15,375 nucleotides of DNA from CAYLHS01 sp964594235 (GTDB lineage Bacteria; Actinomycetota; Acidimicrobiia; Spongiisociales; UBA4744), in NCBI GenBank assembly GCA_964594235.1, contig CAZQMF010000038.1, positions 1-15,375 of the forward strand, in the 5' to 3' direction. Below, in pieces: positions 1 to 7,450 of the stretch. The position numbers and the translations under genes are program-made. The notes beneath the pieces were generated by a model. It was given only the letters and a program-made list of their open reading frames with translations, ran no database searches and had not been told where the DNA came from. The stretch's first letter is position 1. The number at the start of each line of letters is the position of its first letter.

Positions 1-55
1 GCTCGAGGTCGGGACCAGTGGTCTGGAAGGGAAGGTTCCCTACGTAGATGTTCAT
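1..55 (-). CDS. RRM-type RNA-binding protein (N-terminal fragment)
   Basis: Only the first 18 codons are inside the window; the gene runs off the left edge. Read from the ATG at 55 down to 1, the protein begins MNIYVGNLPF, the first beta strand of an RNA recognition motif with its RNP2 hexamer (IYVGNL), followed by QTTGPDLE. This is the typical extreme N-terminus of small bacterial single-RRM proteins of about 80-100 residues that bind RNA in the cytoplasm. A purine-rich AAAGGGCGAGAG stretch lies just upstream of the ATG and can serve as ribosome binding site. The gene is divergent from metH. The family call rests on about ten residues but the RNP2 signature is distinctive. Length, tail composition and neighbours on the left are not visible. 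Confidence 0.75.
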   Translation of the reverse strand, partial: MNIYVGNLPFQTTGPDLE

Positions 56-206
56 GTTGGCTCTCGCCCTTTCTGTCGGTCCGTCCGCCCACCGAATCCG
101 CTATCAACTCCGACTCGGCCACACTCTGGGCGAAAAAGCACAACCAGGCGAGTCGCTGCGCTTGCAGCACAGGACAGATTAGCCGCTCGTTACGGAGATC
201 GTCCTC

Positions 207-234
207 TTGCGGAGCGCCGCGACCGGGCTAGCCT
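207..234 (+). promoter_or_regulatory. Putative metH promoter
   Basis: TTGCGG at 207-212 (-35-like) and TAGCCT at 229-234 (-10, fits TAnnnT) are separated by 16 bases. Transcription starting about 7 bases downstream would begin at 241-242, immediately before the first base-paired strand of the riboswitch at 245. That is where the start should be for the riboswitch to be transcribed whole. Confidence 0.5.
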
Positions 235-244
235 CCTGATACGC

Positions 245-325
245 GCTCATCAAGAGCGGCTGAGGGACAGGCCCTGTGAAGTCGCGGCAACCGATGCGTT
301 CGGTGCCAATGCCTGATCGATGAGC
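245..325 (+). promoter_or_regulatory. SAM riboswitch (SAM-I clan, P4-less)
   Basis: The aptamer carries the S-box core: CAAGAG, GAGGGA, GGCCC, TGAAG, GCGGCAACC and GGTGCCAATGCC in the canonical order. Helices can be drawn by hand. P1 is GCTCATC 245-251 with GATGAGC 319-325, 7 perfect pairs. P2 is GCGGC 256-260 with GTCGC 281-285, and the GAGGGA/TGAAG pair gives the kink-turn side. P2b is ACAG 267-270 with CTGT 274-277 around GCC. P3 is GGC/GCC plus ACCGA/TCGGT at 286-307. Only 11 bases (308-318) separate P3 from P1, so the P4 hairpin of classical SAM-I is missing; this is reminiscent of SAM-IV or SAM-I/IV variants. In this RNA class SAM binding lowers expression of methionine genes. The downstream genes, a methionine synthase and an MTHFR-like reductase, fit. 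Confidence 0.9.
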
Positions 326-326
326 T

Positions 327-376
327 GAGCGGTCGCTTCCGCTCGGGGTGCTCGAGAGCGCGTCGAAGGGAAGGAG
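327..376 (+). promoter_or_regulatory. Riboswitch 3' hairpin, candidate expression platform and metH ribosome binding site
   Basis: One base after P1 lies a perfect 6-pair hairpin, GAGCGG 327-332 with CCGCTC 339-344. No T-run follows, so a terminator is unlikely. CTTCC at 336-340, in the loop and 3' arm, is complementary to GGAAG at 369-373, which overlaps the metH ribosome binding site AAGGAG (371-376, 5 bases before the GTG start). This suggests control of translation initiation, but the switching fold is inferred. Confidence 0.45.
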
Positions 377-381
377 ACCGA

Positions 382-3300
382 GTGAGTCGAGGAGACCAAC
401 GCAGCGGCTACGCCGTATCGGCGCGTGAGCGGGTACTCATCTACGACGGCGCGACGGGCACGAATCTCCAAACCATGGGCCTCGGACCCGACGACTTCGG
501 TGGGCCGGACCTCGAAGGCTGCAACGAGTTGCTCAACGTGACCCGTCCGGACGTCGTCGCCACTCTCCACGCGAGCTTCCTCGATGTCGGCGTGGATGTG
601 ATCGAGACCAACACTTTCGGGGCGTTTGCCGTCCCGCTCGGCGAGTACGGGATGCAGGATCGCGCCTACGAGCTGGCTAGGGCAGGGGCGCGTATCGCCC
701 GGGATACGGCCAACTCATTTACCGACCACCCGCGATGGGTTGCGGGGTCGCTCGGACCTGGGACCAAGTTCGCGACCCTCGGCCAGATCACCTACCGGGA
801 GTTGCGCGATGCGTACGAGATCGAAGCCCGGGGGCTGCTCGACGGGGGCGTGGACCTCTTCATCATCGAAACCCAGTTCGACCTCCTTGGCTTGAAGGCG
901 GCCGTTGCCGGATGTCGTCGTGCGATGGCGTCAATCGGCACAAGGGTTCCGATCCAGGCACAGGTCACTCTGGAGCTGACGGGACGCATGCTGGGCGGAA
1001 CCGAGATCGCCGCTGCCCTCGCCGCGATCGAGCCGCTCAAAGTGGACGTTGTCGGGCTCAACTGCGCAACAGGGCCCGAGGAGATGTTCGAGCCGCTCCG
1101 CTACCTGTCGAGAGCATCCCGTGTACCGATCTCCGCGATCCCCAACGCGGGGCTGCCGAGCGTCGTCGATGGTCAGGTCTGCTATCAGCTCGCACCCGAC
1201 GAGCTGGCTGACTACCACGCCCGCTTCATCACCGAGCTGGGAGTCACCGTTGTCGGTGGCTGTTGCGGCACGACCCCGGAGCACCTGCGAACGGTCATCG
1301 AACGGTGCAGGGGTCTCGAGCCGGCGCGGCGCGACCCCGTTCATGAGGGAGGGGCGTCGTCGACCTACACGTTCGTGCCCTTCCGGCAGGACACGTCGTT
1401 CCTCATCATCGGGGAACGCACCAACGCCAATGGATCCCGAGCGTTCCGCAACGCGCTCCTTGCCGAGGACCGGGATGCCGCCCTTCAGATCGCTCGTGAC
1501 CAGGTGGCAGAGTCGGCCCATCTCCTCGACGTGTCGGTCGACTATGTGGGACGGGATGGAGTTCGGGACATGTCGGAGATCACGTCCCGGTTCGCGACCG
1601 CGGTGACGGTCCCACTCGTGCTCGACTCGACCGAGCCAGACGTGTTGGAGGCGGGCCTCGAGAACATCGGAGGTCGGTCGGTCCTCAACTCGGCCAACTT
1701 GGAGGACGGCGACGGTCCCGGTTCCCGGTCCGACCGCGTGTTTTCTCTGGCGGTCGAACACGGCGCAGCGGTGATCTGCTTGCTCATCGACGAGGAGGGT
1801 CAGGCGCGGGACGTCGAGTGGAAACTTCGAGTGGCGCACCGGCTCTACGACATCGCGACCGAGCGGTACGGGTTGGAACCATCGGACCTGATCTTCGACG
1901 CTCTCACGTTCCCGTTGACGACCGGCGACGAGTCTCTCAGGGGTGACGCGATGGCAACGATCGAAGCGATCAGACGTATCAAGGAAGAATTGCCTGGTGT
2001 GTTCACGACGCTCGGTGTCTCGAACGTGTCCTTTGGAATCAACCCCGGAGCCCGCCAGATCCTCAACACGATGTTTCTGAACGAGTGTCTCGCCGTCGGA
2101 CTCGACTCCGCGATCGTGCATGCAGGAAGGATCGTGCCGCTCGCCAAGATTCCGGAAGACCACAGGCAGGTGTGCCTGGACCTCATCTACGACCGGCGCC
2201 GTCCCGGCTACGACCCGTTGCAGGAGCTGCTCGCGTTCTCGTCGGATACGACCTCGAGCAGCAGCGCGATCGAAGACCGTAGCGACTGGCCGGTCGAGCG
2301 GCGGCTCGCGGCACGGATCGTCGACGGCAACCGGGACGGCCTCGTCGCCGAATTGGATGAGGCGCTCGCGACCGGCGCGACGCCGCTCGGCATCATCAAC
2401 GACACGCTCCTCGACGGCATGCGTGTCGTGGGGGAACGGTTTGCGAGCGGCGAGATGCAGCTCCCGTTCGTGCTCCAGTCGGCCGAGACGATGAAAGCAG
2501 CGGTCACCTACCTGGAGACGCATATGCGTCGCGAGGACGCTGGTAGCAAGGGATCGATCGTGCTGGCAACCGTCAAGGGTGATGTCCACGACATCGGCAA
2601 GAACCTCGTCGACATCATCCTCACCAACAACGGCTACACGGTGCACAACCTCGGGATCAAGGTCGACGTCGGCCAGATCCTCGACGTGGCCGCCGAGGTG
2701 TCGGCAGACGCGATCGGCATGAGTGGTCTGCTCGTCAAGAGCACCCTGGTGATGCGTGACAACCTGGAGGAGCTGAATCGGCGAGGGCTGCGCCCGCCGG
2801 TGCTGCTCGGCGGGGCGGCGCTCACCAGATCGTACGTCGAGAAGGACTTGCGGGCCGTGTACCCGGGGCCGCTGTTCTATGGGCGTGACGCGTTTGCGGG
2901 TCTGGCTGTGATGGATCGGATCGCCGAACAGAAGCGCACCGGCGAGGTGGAGCCAGACTTCGGGAGGGTCGCAGAGGGCCGCGTGCTGCCTCCAAGGAAG
3001 CCCCGTCCCCAGATCGACAGGGGCTCGATCCCCGTACGATCGAACGTCGCCACCGACAACGAGATCTTCATACCGCCGTTCCTCGGATCGCGTGTCGTCA
3101 AAGGGATTCCGCTCGCCGAGATCGCGGTGTACTTGAACGAGACGGCGTTGTTTCGCAATCAGTGGCAGTACCGACCCGAACAGGACGAGGACGACGCCGC
3201 GTTCAAGGACCGGTTGCGTGTTCTGCTGCGTGAGCGCATGTCGGTGGCGACAGCGGAAGATCTGCTCATCCCGCAGCTCGTCTACGGGTACTTCCCGGTG

Positions 3301-3858
3301 AACGCGGACGGCGACGAGCTGATCGTGTGGACAGACAACACCAGAACCGAGGAACAGGCGAGGTTCACGTTTCCCCGGCAGAAGCAGGACCCGTTTCTGT
3401 GCATCGCCGACTTCTTCCGTCCGATCGGTGAGCCCGACTACGCGGCGTTCCACGTCGTGTCGATGGGTCCGCGAGTGTCGGAGCGAACTGGGGAGCTGTT
3501 TGCCGCAGACCGCTATCAGGAGTACCTGTGGACCCACGGGATCGGGGTGGAGATGGCCGAGGCGCTCGCCGAGTACTCCCATGCCAGGATCAGAGAGGAA
3601 TGGGGGTTCGCCTCCGAGGACGATCAAACGGTCGCCGGCCTATTCCGTCAGCGGTACAGGGGGGGCCGGTATTCGTGGGGCTACCCGGCATGTCCGGACC
3701 TCGAGGACAACGTGACCGTCGCGAACCTGTTGGGGGCAGATCGGATCGGGATAGTGGTCGGTCCAGAGACCGGATTCCAGTATCAGCCAGAGCAGACGAC
3801 GTCCGCGTTGATCTGTCACCATCCGGCCGCCAAGTACTTCGTGGCAAGAGAGGGATGA
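382..3858 (+). CDS. metH: Cobalamin-dependent methionine synthase
   Basis: MetH transfers a methyl group from 5-methyltetrahydrofolate via methylcobalamin to homocysteine, giving methionine, in the cytoplasm. The 1158-residue protein has all four modules, close to the usual ~1200-1230. The homocysteine domain comes first (DGATGTNLQ near 22), with zinc ligands Cys228 (GLNC) and Cys294-Cys295 (GGCCGTTP). The pterin domain starts near 340 (FLIIGERTNANGS). The cap and B12 domains carry the DxHxxG cobalamin motif as DVHDIG at 734-739, with His736 as lower axial ligand. The C-terminal reactivation domain has the SAM-binding RxxxGY at Arg1096-Gly1100-Tyr1101, followed by PACP. The GTG start is set by AAGGAG at 371-376. 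The gene lies behind a SAM riboswitch and is followed after one base by the MTHFR-like gene, so the two are almost certainly co-transcribed. A very long antisense reading frame across it is a high-GC shadow. Confidence 0.97.
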   Translation: MSRGDQRSGYAVSARERVLIYDGATGTNLQTMGLGPDDFGGPDLEGCNELLNVTRPDVVATLHASFLDVGVDVIETNTFGAFAVPLGEYGMQDRAYELARAGARIARDTANSFTDHPRWVAGSLGPGTKFATLGQITYRELRDAYEIEARGLLDGGVDLFIIETQFDLLGLKAAVAGCRRAMASIGTRVPIQAQVTLELTGRMLGGTEIAAALAAIEPLKVDVVGLNCATGPEEMFEPLRYLSRASRVPISAIPNAGLPSVVDGQVCYQLAPDELADYHARFITELGVTVVGGCCGTTPEHLRTVIERCRGLEPARRDPVHEGGASSTYTFVPFRQDTSFLIIGERTNANGSRAFRNALLAEDRDAALQIARDQVAESAHLLDVSVDYVGRDGVRDMSEITSRFATAVTVPLVLDSTEPDVLEAGLENIGGRSVLNSANLEDGDGPGSRSDRVFSLAVEHGAAVICLLIDEEGQARDVEWKLRVAHRLYDIATERYGLEPSDLIFDALTFPLTTGDESLRGDAMATIEAIRRIKEELPGVFTTLGVSNVSFGINPGARQILNTMFLNECLAVGLDSAIVHAGRIVPLAKIPEDHRQVCLDLIYDRRRPGYDPLQELLAFSSDTTSSSSAIEDRSDWPVERRLAARIVDGNRDGLVAELDEALATGATPLGIINDTLLDGMRVVGERFASGEMQLPFVLQSAETMKAAVTYLETHMRREDAGSKGSIVLATVKGDVHDIGKNLVDIILTNNGYTVHNLGIKVDVGQILDVAAEVSADAIGMSGLLVKSTLVMRDNLEELNRRGLRPPVLLGGAALTRSYVEKDLRAVYPGPLFYGRDAFAGLAVMDRIAEQKRTGEVEPDFGRVAEGRVLPPRKPRPQIDRGSIPVRSNVATDNEIFIPPFLGSRVVKGIPLAEIAVYLNETALFRNQWQYRPEQDEDDAAFKDRLRVLLRERMSVATAEDLLIPQLVYGYFPVNADGDELIVWTDNTRTEEQARFTFPRQKQDPFLCIADFFRPIGEPDYAAFHVVSMGPRVSERTGELFAADRYQEYLWTHGIGVEMAEALAEYSHARIREEWGFASEDDQTVAGLFRQRYRGGRYSWGYPACPDLEDNVTVANLLGADRIGIVVGPETGFQYQPEQTTSALICHHPAAKYFVAREG

Positions 3859-3859
3859 G

Positions 3860-4663
3860 ATGCTGACCAATGCCGATGGGTGGGTGCACATCGCCGAGGT
3901 GAACCCGCCGCAGTTGCCGGACATGAGCCATCGAGAGTTGGAGGGTGTCTGGAGCAACGTGCTGATCACGGACAACGTGATGGGCAAGATCCGGGTGTCG
4001 CCGTACGCGTTCGGAGCACGAATCACCCACGACGTCCCGTCGGTGCACCCGACCATCGTGGTGTCGACGAGGGATCGCAACATCCTCGCGATCGAGTCGG
4101 AGGTACGCGGCGCGCTCGGCAACGGGATCGACTCGTTCTTTGTCGTGATCGGCGACACCGTGCCGGCTGTCGATCATCTGGCCGATCACTACGAGATCGT
4201 CGAGCATCTGCGAAGCCTCCAGGAGCACATGCCGAGGTTCGAGGTGGGGATGCCGACGAGATTCCGTGAGTGGCAGCTTCGTAGGCGGATCGATCTGGGA
4301 GCGCAGTACTTCATCGCCGGACCGGTGATCGACCCGGCGACAGTGGGGCCCCAGACCGAGAAGCTGCGGTTCAAGGACGACGATCCACCCGTGTTCCTGG
4401 CGTTGATTCCGCCGTTCTCGGTGCCGTGGGTGGAACGGGCCGAACTGCTCGGTACGGTTGCCGCGACCGAAGGGTTGAAGGAGCAGATCGCAGCGCTTCC
4501 GGCGGAACGACAGCGCGCTCACGGATGGGATCAGGCTGCGCGGACCGCTCAGCTGGCCAAGGAACTCGGCTACGCCGGTGTGGTGCTGATGGGGTTGAAG
4601 TACTCGACGCTCGTCGACGGCGGTGCCGCCGAGTGGCGGGGACGGCTGGAAGCAGACAGCTGA
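3860..4663 (+). CDS. Methylenetetrahydrofolate reductase family protein
   Basis: The 267-residue protein resembles the MetF/MTHFR TIM-barrel family, which reduces 5,10-methylene-THF to 5-methyl-THF. Visible family features are an early E-x-NPP (Glu13), where MetF has its catalytic Glu in E-x-x-PP; ARITHDVPSVHPT near 53-65; RDRN at 71-74 followed by SEVRGALGNGID; and a strand ending VIGD with Asp99, matching the flavin-region Asp of E. coli MetF. It is somewhat shorter than E. coli MetF (about 296). The ATG lies one base after the metH stop, with AGAGAGGG just before it. The pairing makes biochemical sense, because its product is the MetH methyl donor, and the pair should share SAM-riboswitch control. 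It is a divergent member, so cofactor (FAD or not) and electron donor are uncertain. A non-MTHFR role within the same fold is possible. Confidence 0.8.
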   Translation: MLTNADGWVHIAEVNPPQLPDMSHRELEGVWSNVLITDNVMGKIRVSPYAFGARITHDVPSVHPTIVVSTRDRNILAIESEVRGALGNGIDSFFVVIGDTVPAVDHLADHYEIVEHLRSLQEHMPRFEVGMPTRFREWQLRRRIDLGAQYFIAGPVIDPATVGPQTEKLRFKDDDPPVFLALIPPFSVPWVERAELLGTVAATEGLKEQIAALPAERQRAHGWDQAARTAQLAKELGYAGVVLMGLKYSTLVDGGAAEWRGRLEADS

Positions 4664-4759
4664 GGCTCACTTCGTGGGCGGTTCTGGGCCTTCGGTAGGC
4701 CTGGCGCCCCGCCTCCTCATGGTCAGTCCGGCCGCGTTGGTGACTGGAGACTGATGACT

Positions 4760-4800
4760 GAGAAAATGGCCGGAGGCCATCTTCTCACCGACTTTTCTCT
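4760..4800 (+). terminator. Candidate terminator of the metH operon
   Basis: GAGAA-A-ATGGCC at 4760-4771 pairs with GGCCAT-C-TTCTC at 4775-4786 around a GGA loop, giving 11 pairs with one mismatch. A T-rich stretch (TTTTCTCT) follows at 4793-4800, six bases past the stem, which is further than ideal for an intrinsic terminator. It lies about 97 bases after the MTHFR-like stop codon, in the plus direction. Confidence 0.45.
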
Positions 4801-4900
4801 CACGGAACCCTCAAGCTGGTGGGTCATGGTGGCGATGTCCATACAGAGAGATCTTCGAAAGGAGTTCTCGACACAAGTCTCATCCTCCCTTCCCTTCCGA

Positions 4901-4925
4901 GAAGCGCCCCCTTGTGGGGCGCTTC
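4901..4925. terminator. Perfect 10-pair hairpin, probable bidirectional terminator
   Basis: GAAGCGCCCC at 4901-4910 and GGGGCGCTTC at 4916-4925 are exact reverse complements around the loop CTTGT. The stem lies in the gap between convergent operons, 71 bases past the sufU stop on the minus strand. No T-run follows on either strand, as in the U-tract-poor terminators proposed for actinobacteria. Confidence 0.55.
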
Positions 4926-4995
4926 GTCCAGGAGATTCGCCATCGGCGGCGGCGTGTGCCGGTTGCCGGGCCGTTCTGGCCGCGCGGTTGGGCTC

Positions 4996-5445
4996 TCACC
5001 CTTCTCGTGTCGCGAGCGCTTCTTGGAGCGTCGTCCACGGGAGTGAGGCGCACTTGATTCGTACCGGGAACTTCCTGACGCCTTGGAGTGCTTCGAGGTC
5101 GCCGAGGACTGCTCCTGGCCGGGCCGGGTCCAGACCATCGTCGCCTTTCTCGACGTCCATCATCGTCTTGAACCGGTGGATCAAGTCGTCGACCTCGACG
5201 AGTGTCTTGCCCTTGATCGCCTCCGACATCATCGACGCCGACGCCTGGCTGATCGAGCAACCCTGTCCGGTGATCGCCACGTCGGTGACGGTGTCGTCGT
5301 CGATGGCGAGATCGAGGAAGATCTCGTCGCCACACAACGGGTTGTGTCCCTCACCGTGGGCGTCACAGGCTTCGATGTGTCCCTGGTTTCTGGGACTCCG
5401 ATAGTGGTCCAGGATCACCTGTCGATAGAGGTCTTCAAGCGACAT
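4996..5445 (-). CDS. sufU: SufU Fe-S cluster assembly sulfur-transfer protein
   Basis: This is a NifU-like/SufU protein that accepts persulfide sulfur from the cysteine desulfurase SufS and delivers it to the SufBCD scaffold. Counting from the start at 5445 it has 149 residues, a normal SufU length. The zinc and sulfur-accepting residues are all present: Cys38 and Asp40 in NPLCGD, Cys63 in GQGCSISQAS, and Cys132 in RIKCASLPW. The conserved N-terminus (LYRQVILDHYRSPRN) fixes the start at the ATG at 5445. A longer in-frame extension to 5478 lies inside sufS and lacks family similarity. The gene overlaps the 3' end of sufS by 11 bases, so translation is probably coupled. It is the last gene of the suf operon here; its 3' end faces the metH operon. 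Confidence 0.93.
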   Translation of the reverse strand: MSLEDLYRQVILDHYRSPRNQGHIEACDAHGEGHNPLCGDEIFLDLAIDDDTVTDVAITGQGCSISQASASMMSEAIKGKTLVEVDDLIHRFKTMMDVEKGDDGLDPARPGAVLGDLEALQGVRKFPVRIKCASLPWTTLQEALATREG

Positions 5446-6664
5446 CGAACAGCTCTCTCGCCTTGTGGAGTCCGGCAACCAGCGCGTCTACGTCGGTCGG
5501 GACGTTGTACACGTAGAACGATACTCGGGCCGTCGCCGGCTCCCCGATCGTCCGCGCGAGCGGTCGCGCACAGTGGTGACCAGCCCTGATCGCGATGCCC
5601 TCACCGTCGAGGATGGTCGCGATGTCGTGCGGATGGATCCCGTCCATCGTGAAGCTCACCACACCGCCACGATCGATCGAGGCCTCCGGCCCATAGATCG
5701 TCAGTCCTGGAATCTCTGAGAGGCGCTCGAGCGCAAAGGTCGTCAGCTCGTGGTCGTGCGCGGCGACCGTCTCCATGCCGATTGCCTCCAGGTACTCGAT
5801 CGCCGCGGCCAGACCAACCGCCTCCACGAACGGCGGCGTGCCGGCCTCGAAGCGGTGGGGGATCGGCGCCCAGGTCGACGATTCGAGCTGCACGTCGTCG
5901 ATCATCTCGCCGCCACCCTCGTACGGTTCCATCTCCTCGAACCGCTCCATGCGTCCCCACAACACGCCGACGCCCGTCGGGCCGAGCATCTTGTGAGCGG
6001 AGAACGCCAGGAAGTCGGCGCCGATCTGCTCCACGTCGACGGGGAAGTGTGGGACGAGTTGGGCGGCGTCCACAACCACCAGCGCACCATGGTCCCTGGC
6101 CAGAGCGGCGATTTGAGCGACCGGCGGTATCGTGCCGAGCACGTTCGACATGCCTGTGACCGCAACCACCTTCACCGTCTCGTCGAGCAGCTCGGCGAAT
6201 GCGTCGAGATCCAGGCGGTAGTCGGCGGTGAACGGTGTGTAGGCGAGGCGGGCGCCCGTGTAGCGGGCAACCATCTGCCATGGCACGACGTTGGCATGGT
6301 GCTCCATCAACGTCAGCAGGATCGTGTCACCGGCCTTGAGATGGTTCAGTCCCCAGCCGTACGCGACCGCGTTCAGCCCCGACGTGGCGCCGCGTACGAA
6401 CACCACCTGGGACTGCGAGGTTTTGATGAACCGGGCAACGGTGCTCCGTGCCGACTCGTAGGCTGCCGTCGACTCCTCTGAAAGGGTGTAGGCGCCCCGG
6501 TACACGTTCCCGTACTTCGACCGGTAGAGATCGTCCATTGCGTCAAGCATCTGCACGGGCTTCTGGCTGGAGGCGGCGGAGTCGAGGAACACGAGCGGCC
6601 TGTCATGGATCGTCCTCGACAGAATCGGGAAGTCCGCCCGGAGGTGTGACAGATCCGTCTTCAC
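5435..6664 (-). CDS. sufS: SufS-type cysteine desulfurase
   Basis: This PLP enzyme converts cysteine to alanine and a protein-bound persulfide for Fe-S cluster assembly in the cytosol. The 409 residues match the SufS group (class II desulfurases, about 400-415). Seen in sequence are the N-terminal FPILSRTIHDRPLVFLDSAASSQKP region, EHHANVVPW near 121-129, VVDAAQ near 198-202 with the PLP-binding Asp, the Schiff-base Lys225 in SAHKMLGPTG, and the active-site Cys365 in RAGHHCARPL. The GTG start at 6664 overlaps the sufC stop as GTGA (6661-6664), and its own stop overlaps sufU, so the three genes form a coupled operon. The RxGHHCA-type loop and adjacent SufU point to the SufU-dependent SufS class rather than IscS. 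Confidence 0.96.
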   Translation of the reverse strand: MKTDLSHLRADFPILSRTIHDRPLVFLDSAASSQKPVQMLDAMDDLYRSKYGNVYRGAYTLSEESTAAYESARSTVARFIKTSQSQVVFVRGATSGLNAVAYGWGLNHLKAGDTILLTLMEHHANVVPWQMVARYTGARLAYTPFTADYRLDLDAFAELLDETVKVVAVTGMSNVLGTIPPVAQIAALARDHGALVVVDAAQLVPHFPVDVEQIGADFLAFSAHKMLGPTGVGVLWGRMERFEEMEPYEGGGEMIDDVQLESSTWAPIPHRFEAGTPPFVEAVGLAAAIEYLEAIGMETVAAHDHELTTFALERLSEIPGLTIYGPEASIDRGGVVSFTMDGIHPHDIATILDGEGIAIRAGHHCARPLARTIGEPATARVSFYVYNVPTDVDALVAGLHKARELFDVA

Positions 6665-7410
6665 ACGTGCGCCCTGAACCCTTCGTAGCCGGCCTGCTCC
6701 AGCTGCTGCGCGAGCTCTGGACCACCTGACGCGACCACATGACCGTCGAAGAACACGTGGACGAAGTGGGGTGTGATGTAGTCGAGCAGACGCTGGTAGT
6801 GCGTGATGATCAGAAACCCTCGCTCGTCCGTCGCGAGCCGCTTGGCGCCCTCGGCGACGACCTTCAACGCGTCGATGTCGAGCCCGGAGTCGGTCTCGTC
6901 CATGATCGCCAGCTCCGGCTGCAACAGTGTCATCTGAAGCAGCTCGTTCCGCTTGCGTTCCCCACCGGAGAATCCCTCGTTGAGGTAGCGGTCGGCGAAC
7001 GATGCCTCCATACCGATCTCTCGCATGGCGTCGGTGATCTTGAGGCGCATCTCGAGGATGGTGAGATCGACACCCATCCGGTTCGACAGGGCGGTCCGCA
7101 GGAAGTTGACGAGCGTCACCCCTGGGATCTCCTCTGGGTACTGGAATGCGAGGAACATGCCGAGGAGCGCGCGCCGGTCGGAGGCCATACCGACGACGTC
7201 CTCACCCTTGAACAGGATCTCACCGTCGGTCACCTTGTAGGAGGGATTGCCCATCAGGACGTTGGCCAGGGTCGACTTGCCTGAGCCGTTGGGGCCCATC
7301 AGAGCGTGGATCTCGCCACGGTCGACGACGAGGTCGACGCCTTTCAGAATCTCCGTGCCGTCGACGGACGCGTGCAGATTGTGGATCTCGAGGAGGGGTT
7401 GCTCGGACAT
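6661..7410 (-). CDS. sufC: SufC, ATPase of the SufBCD Fe-S scaffold
   Basis: This is the soluble ABC-type ATPase that drives conformational change in the SufB/SufD scaffold during Fe-S cluster assembly. At 249 residues it is normal for SufC. Motifs are Walker A GPNGSGKST at 39-47, Q-loop Gln90, the SufC-type signature FSGGERKRNE from 147, Walker B LAIMDE at 167-172 with catalytic Glu172, the D-loop SGLD and the switch His204 in IITHYQ. The FSGGE-x-KRNE signature separates it from transporter ATPases. The ATG at 7410 has no ribosome binding site, but a TAGGCT box lies exactly 7 bases upstream, so it is probably leaderless. The usual partners sufB and sufD are absent: the upstream neighbour is an unrelated lipoprotein gene on the same strand. 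Confidence 0.96.
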   Translation of the reverse strand: MSEQPLLEIHNLHASVDGTEILKGVDLVVDRGEIHALMGPNGSGKSTLANVLMGNPSYKVTDGEILFKGEDVVGMASDRRALLGMFLAFQYPEEIPGVTLVNFLRTALSNRMGVDLTILEMRLKITDAMREIGMEASFADRYLNEGFSGGERKRNELLQMTLLQPELAIMDETDSGLDIDALKVVAEGAKRLATDERGFLIITHYQRLLDYITPHFVHVFFDGHVVASGGPELAQQLEQAGYEGFRAHV

Positions 7411-7417
7411 GGCACGT

Positions 7418-7440
7418 AGCCTACTTACCCCTACCCCTGT
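7418..7440 (-). promoter_or_regulatory. Putative leaderless promoter of sufCSU with GGGGTA tandem repeat
   Basis: On the minus strand, TAGGCT (7423-7418) is followed by exactly 7 bases and then the sufC ATG, so transcription would start at or next to the ATG. Immediately upstream, GGGGTA occurs twice in tandem (7438-7427) and could be a regulator site. No good -35 box is seen. Confidence 0.45.
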
Positions 7441-7450
7441 AGTGGGAATG

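Larger units (their letters stand above)
56..381. other. Divergent regulatory region between the RRM gene and metH
   Basis: This 326-base stretch has no supported gene. From left to right it holds the ribosome binding region of the minus-strand RRM gene, about 130 bases in which I see no clear element except a small GCTGC-GCTT-GCAGC hairpin at 155-168, a plus-strand promoter at 207-234, a SAM-responsive riboswitch at 245-325, a second hairpin at 327-344 and the metH ribosome binding site at 371-376. A promoter for the RRM gene could not be placed with confidence. Confidence 0.7.
4664..4995. other. Non-coding gap between convergent operons
   Basis: These 332 bases separate the 3' ends of the metH operon and the suf operon. 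They contain two hairpins (4760-4786 and 4901-4925, listed separately) and a pyrimidine-rich run near 4881-4899. Open frames crossing the gap lack a start with a ribosome binding site and show no protein-like pattern. A GAAAGGAG at 4856-4863 is followed by no start codon. I see no tRNA or mobile element. Confidence 0.6.

Noticed and set aside
931..3627. 898-codon open frame antisense to metH
   Set aside because: It lies opposite a clear metH, its translation is rich in His, Arg and Val-Asp repeats typical of GC-rich shadow frames, and no domain is recognisable.
4930..4990. CCCGGCAACCGG on the minus strand, recalling the S-box/SAM-IV core
   Set aside because: It lies downstream of the sufU stop with no gene after it, and no P1 closing helix or GAGGGA/TGAAG element is present.
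4754..5404. 216-codon plus-strand frame across the 4664-4995 gap and antisense of sufU
   Set aside because: No ribosome binding site before its ATG; most of it is antisense to sufU or overlaps the hairpins, and no family is recognised.
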